Shown: piece after piece, positions 62,226 through 64,000 of the stretch
How positions within the stretch are numbered: position 1 is the first letter of the stretch
Layout: each line of letters begins with the position of its first letter
Assembly: GCA_964600165.1 (NCBI GenBank)
Contig: CAZRIP010000004.1
Span: 1-64,000, forward strand
Origin: CAZRIP01 sp964600165
GTDB lineage: Bacteria; Elusimicrobiota; Elusimicrobia; UBA1565; UBA9628
DNA length: 64,000 nucleotides
Reading direction: 5' to 3'
Translations under genes and position numbers: made by a program
The notes under the pieces: generated by a model
What the model was told of the DNA's origin: nothing
The model's input: the letters and a program-made list of their open reading frames with translations, nothing else
The model's database searches: none

Positions 62226-63734
62226 TTAGCTCGGAAGCTGGAAGAGGATCCTCGGAAGGTGGCGCAGGTAGATCAGCAGGTCGCGCAGCCGGCCGCGCTC
62301 GCGGGCGACGTCCTTAGGCACGAGGGAGCCGAGCGTTTCGCCCGCCGCGGCTTGATTGGGAAGCAAGTAGAGGCGAGGAGCTCCAGTTTTTACCGGCGGC
62401 GCGAGCAGGAGCTTGCGAAACGTCCGGTTCGAGAAGTAACGCGTGAAGGGCGAGAGCTTGATCTCGACTCCCATTTTCCGCAGCAGGCGCAGCGGGACCT
62501 GATTGCAATTGTGGAAAAAGATCGAGAGCGGGATCCCGCCCTTGCCGTCGCTTTCCTCCGCGTATCGCGCGAACTTCTCGGCGGCGGCCTTGGATATCTG
62601 GAACGGCACGCCGAGGGAGAAAGGCGGCATCTCGGGATGGCGGCCGAGCTGCGTCTTGAAGAACGGGTTCGAGAAAATGAAGGCGCGCGCGGAGGGGTAA
62701 ACGCGCCAGCCCTTCGAGCCGACGAACTCGAACAGGCGGTCGCCCACGCGAAGGGCGTTGTGGCCGTCCGGCATGTAGAACGGAAAGTAGTGCCACTCGA
62801 CCGTGACCGGGTCTTCGGGCCGGGCGGTCGCGTAGGCTTCCTGCTCTTTTTTGAACAACCGCTCGGCCGAGCTGCGCGTCTCGACGGAGAACGTGAGCCC
62901 GTCCGCGCGCGCCAGGACGGGGCCGTTCTTCGGCTTTGGGGCCGGGATGAAGACGCGCGGCGCGTCGCCGGGGCTTTCCGGCGGCCTCAAATGACGCCCG
63001 GCGTCGTACGGGTCGAATACGAGCTGGCGCCCGCCCGCGTGGACGAGGTTGACGAGAAAGCCGTCGACGGTCGCGAGCTTGGGCTTGAACCCCGCGCTCC
63101 GCAGCGCGACGTTCGCGAGCAGCGCGTATTCGCGATCGGTGGCGGACGCGCGCGTCTTGACGAACTCGCCGAGTTCCACGGCGCGGCCGCGCCGCCGCTC
63201 CTTTAAGAGGAGCGCCTGGCGATCTAGAGCGTCGCCCTTTCTGGGAAGCGCCTTGCGCACGAGCGCGGAGACCGAGGCCAGTCGCTCGGCCTCGGAGCCC
63301 TCGATCGACTCCGTCTTTTTGAGCAGATTGCGCAAGCCGGGATGCGAGAGCGAGACGCGCGTGGGAATCTCGCCCGCGGCCTCGACGAGCGCGCCGTCCG
63401 AAAGCGCCGGCCTCTTGACCGAAGAAGAGTAGTCGAAGGTCTCCCGCATGTACGCCTCGACGGGCTTATCCGCCGGCCGCGCCGTAAACGAGGCGAGCGC
63501 GAGATAGACGGCGGCCTTGGCCACCCGGGGAGCCGCGGCGAGATTCGCCGCGAGCGGCGTCTCGGCGTCGTCCGGGACGACCGTCACTTGGTAGGGCTGG
63601 AGGCTCGCGGGAAGAGGCTCTACGGCCGGCATCGCGGCGCTCTGGGGCGCCGGTTCGGCTTCGACAGGACGCTCGAGCTCCGCCGCGGAGACGGGCGGAC
63701 ACAGGAGAAGAGCCGACAAGAGCAGCTGAAGCAT
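62226..63734 (-). CDS. Secreted protein with transglutaminase-like and possible permuted papain-like regions
   Basis: 502 aa. A signal peptide (LQLLLSALLLCPPVSA) precedes a middle region (about 165-245: YALLANVALRSAGFKPKLATVDG, then FDPYDAG) that recalls a transglutaminase core but has Tyr where the nucleophile Cys should be. The C-terminal part (about 305-440) has a His in PDGHNALRVGDRLFEF, then a Cys in IFFHNCNQVPLR, the His-before-Cys order of circularly permuted papain-like folds (DUF4105- or LRAT-like). No firm family. The start gives the signal peptide; TTAAGA lies 6 nt upstream. Confidence 0.6.
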   Translation of the reverse strand: MLQLLLSALLLCPPVSAAELERPVEAEPAPQSAAMPAVEPLPASLQPYQVTVVPDDAETPLAANLAAAPRVAKAAVYLALASFTARPADKPVEAYMRETFDYSSSVKRPALSDGALVEAAGEIPTRVSLSHPGLRNLLKKTESIEGSEAERLASVSALVRKALPRKGDALDRQALLLKERRRGRAVELGEFVKTRASATDREYALLANVALRSAGFKPKLATVDGFLVNLVHAGGRQLVFDPYDAGRHLRPPESPGDAPRVFIPAPKPKNGPVLARADGLTFSVETRSSAERLFKKEQEAYATARPEDPVTVEWHYFPFYMPDGHNALRVGDRLFEFVGSKGWRVYPSARAFIFSNPFFKTQLGRHPEMPPFSLGVPFQISKAAAEKFARYAEESDGKGGIPLSIFFHNCNQVPLRLLRKMGVEIKLSPFTRYFSNRTFRKLLLAPPVKTGAPRLYLLPNQAAAGETLGSLVPKDVARERGRLRDLLIYLRHLPRILFQLPS

Positions 63735-63751
63735 CGATGGTCTTAACAGAA

Positions 63752-63779
63752 GCCCCCGCGGGCCCGAGCCCGCGGGGGC
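63752..63779 (-). terminator. GC-rich hairpin after the edge gene
   Basis: A perfect 12-bp stem (63752-63763 with 63768-63779, loop CCGA). On the minus strand it lies 26 bp past the stop of the partial gene and is followed by TTCTGTT. Confidence 0.65.
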
Positions 63780-63805
63780 GATGTCACTCGTGTTGTCAGC
63801 GAACG

Positions 63806-64000
63806 TTAAGGCTTGCCGTATTTCTTGCCGCCCCAAGAGAAGCTCGGAGCGAAGCGGATGCCCGGCATTCGGATATTGGCGCCAAGCGCGCGGGCGATCA
63901 AGACGTAACCAATGACGAGCGGGATGGCGGCCACGAACGTGCCCAGCAGGCCGAGCACGACGTGGCCCGTCAGGATGCCGGCGCCGATAGAGCCGACGAC
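63806..64000 (-). CDS. Membrane protein, C-terminal fragment (truncated by window edge)
   Basis: 64 residues up to the TAA at 63806-63808; the gene starts beyond the window. The visible part is a Gly-rich hydrophobic segment (GAGILTGHVVLGLLGTFVAA continuing into IPLVIGYVLIARALG) that should form one or two membrane helices, then a short tail rich in Gly and Lys (FSWGGKKYGKP). Codon use fits the neighbours. Too little remains to name a family. Confidence 0.6.
   Translation of the reverse strand, partial: VVGSIGAGILTGHVVLGLLGTFVAAIPLVIGYVLIARALGANIRMPGIRFAPSFSWGGKKYGKP

Overview
This 64 kb window comes from a high-GC, Gram-negative (diderm) chromosome. An LptF/LptG pair, TPR/beta-barrel and TraF/FadL-like outer-membrane proteins, lipoproteins and many signal peptides show the outer membrane. 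I see no phage, IS element, CRISPR array or rRNA, and one tRNA (Thr-TGT). Genes are packed very tightly: ATGA, GTGA or TTGA stop/start overlaps within operons, and interlocked stop codons between convergent genes. The mix of genes (secreted FecR proteins, TPR GT-C glycosyltransferases, VIT-vWA, TreS-maltokinase) would fit an Elusimicrobiota-like or similar environmental lineage, but I cannot prove the phylum from the sequence.

Layout. 1-0.5 kb: end of an MFS transporter. 0.5-13.5 kb: two paralogous pairs of a secreted FecR-domain protein and a TPR GT-C glycosyltransferase, bracketing a methyltransferase/FAD-oxidoreductase pair; then a TPR/beta-barrel outer-membrane protein, a CHASE2 adenylate/guanylate cyclase and an OmpR-type regulator. 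This is the best candidate for an uncharacterised envelope-sensing system. 13.6-21.2 kb: lytic transglycosylase, response regulator and a trehalose island (otsB, a membrane-anchored otsA, and treS fused to a degenerate maltokinase). 21.2-33 kb: tRNA-Thr, membrane and lipoproteins, rmuC, patatin, a secreted adenosine deaminase, purA, deoxynucleoside kinase, cold-shock protein, histidine kinase, thioesterase and nitrilase. 33-43.3 kb: methyltransferase, VIT-vWA protein, ECF sigma/anti-sigma pair, GT39 and succinyl-CoA:3-ketoacid CoA-transferase. 43.4-46.3 kb: EamA, ZIP and MetK. 46.3-54.8 kb: a sugar-nucleotide operon (cupin isomerase, phosphomannomutase, a nucleotidyltransferase interrupted by an amber codon) and membrane glycosyltransferases. 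54.8-64 kb: macro domain, VapBC, HtrA protease, M20 peptidase, LptFG, an outer-membrane protein and a possible permuted papain-like protein.

A recurring theme is translation signals. Roughly fifteen genes have a TANAAT-like -10 hexamer exactly 6 nt before the start codon (5-8 nt in several more) and no Shine-Dalgarno sequence, which is the pattern expected of leaderless mRNAs. Others (purA, metK, sigma factor, vapB, VIT-vWA, transglycosylase) carry a normal GGAGG-type site.
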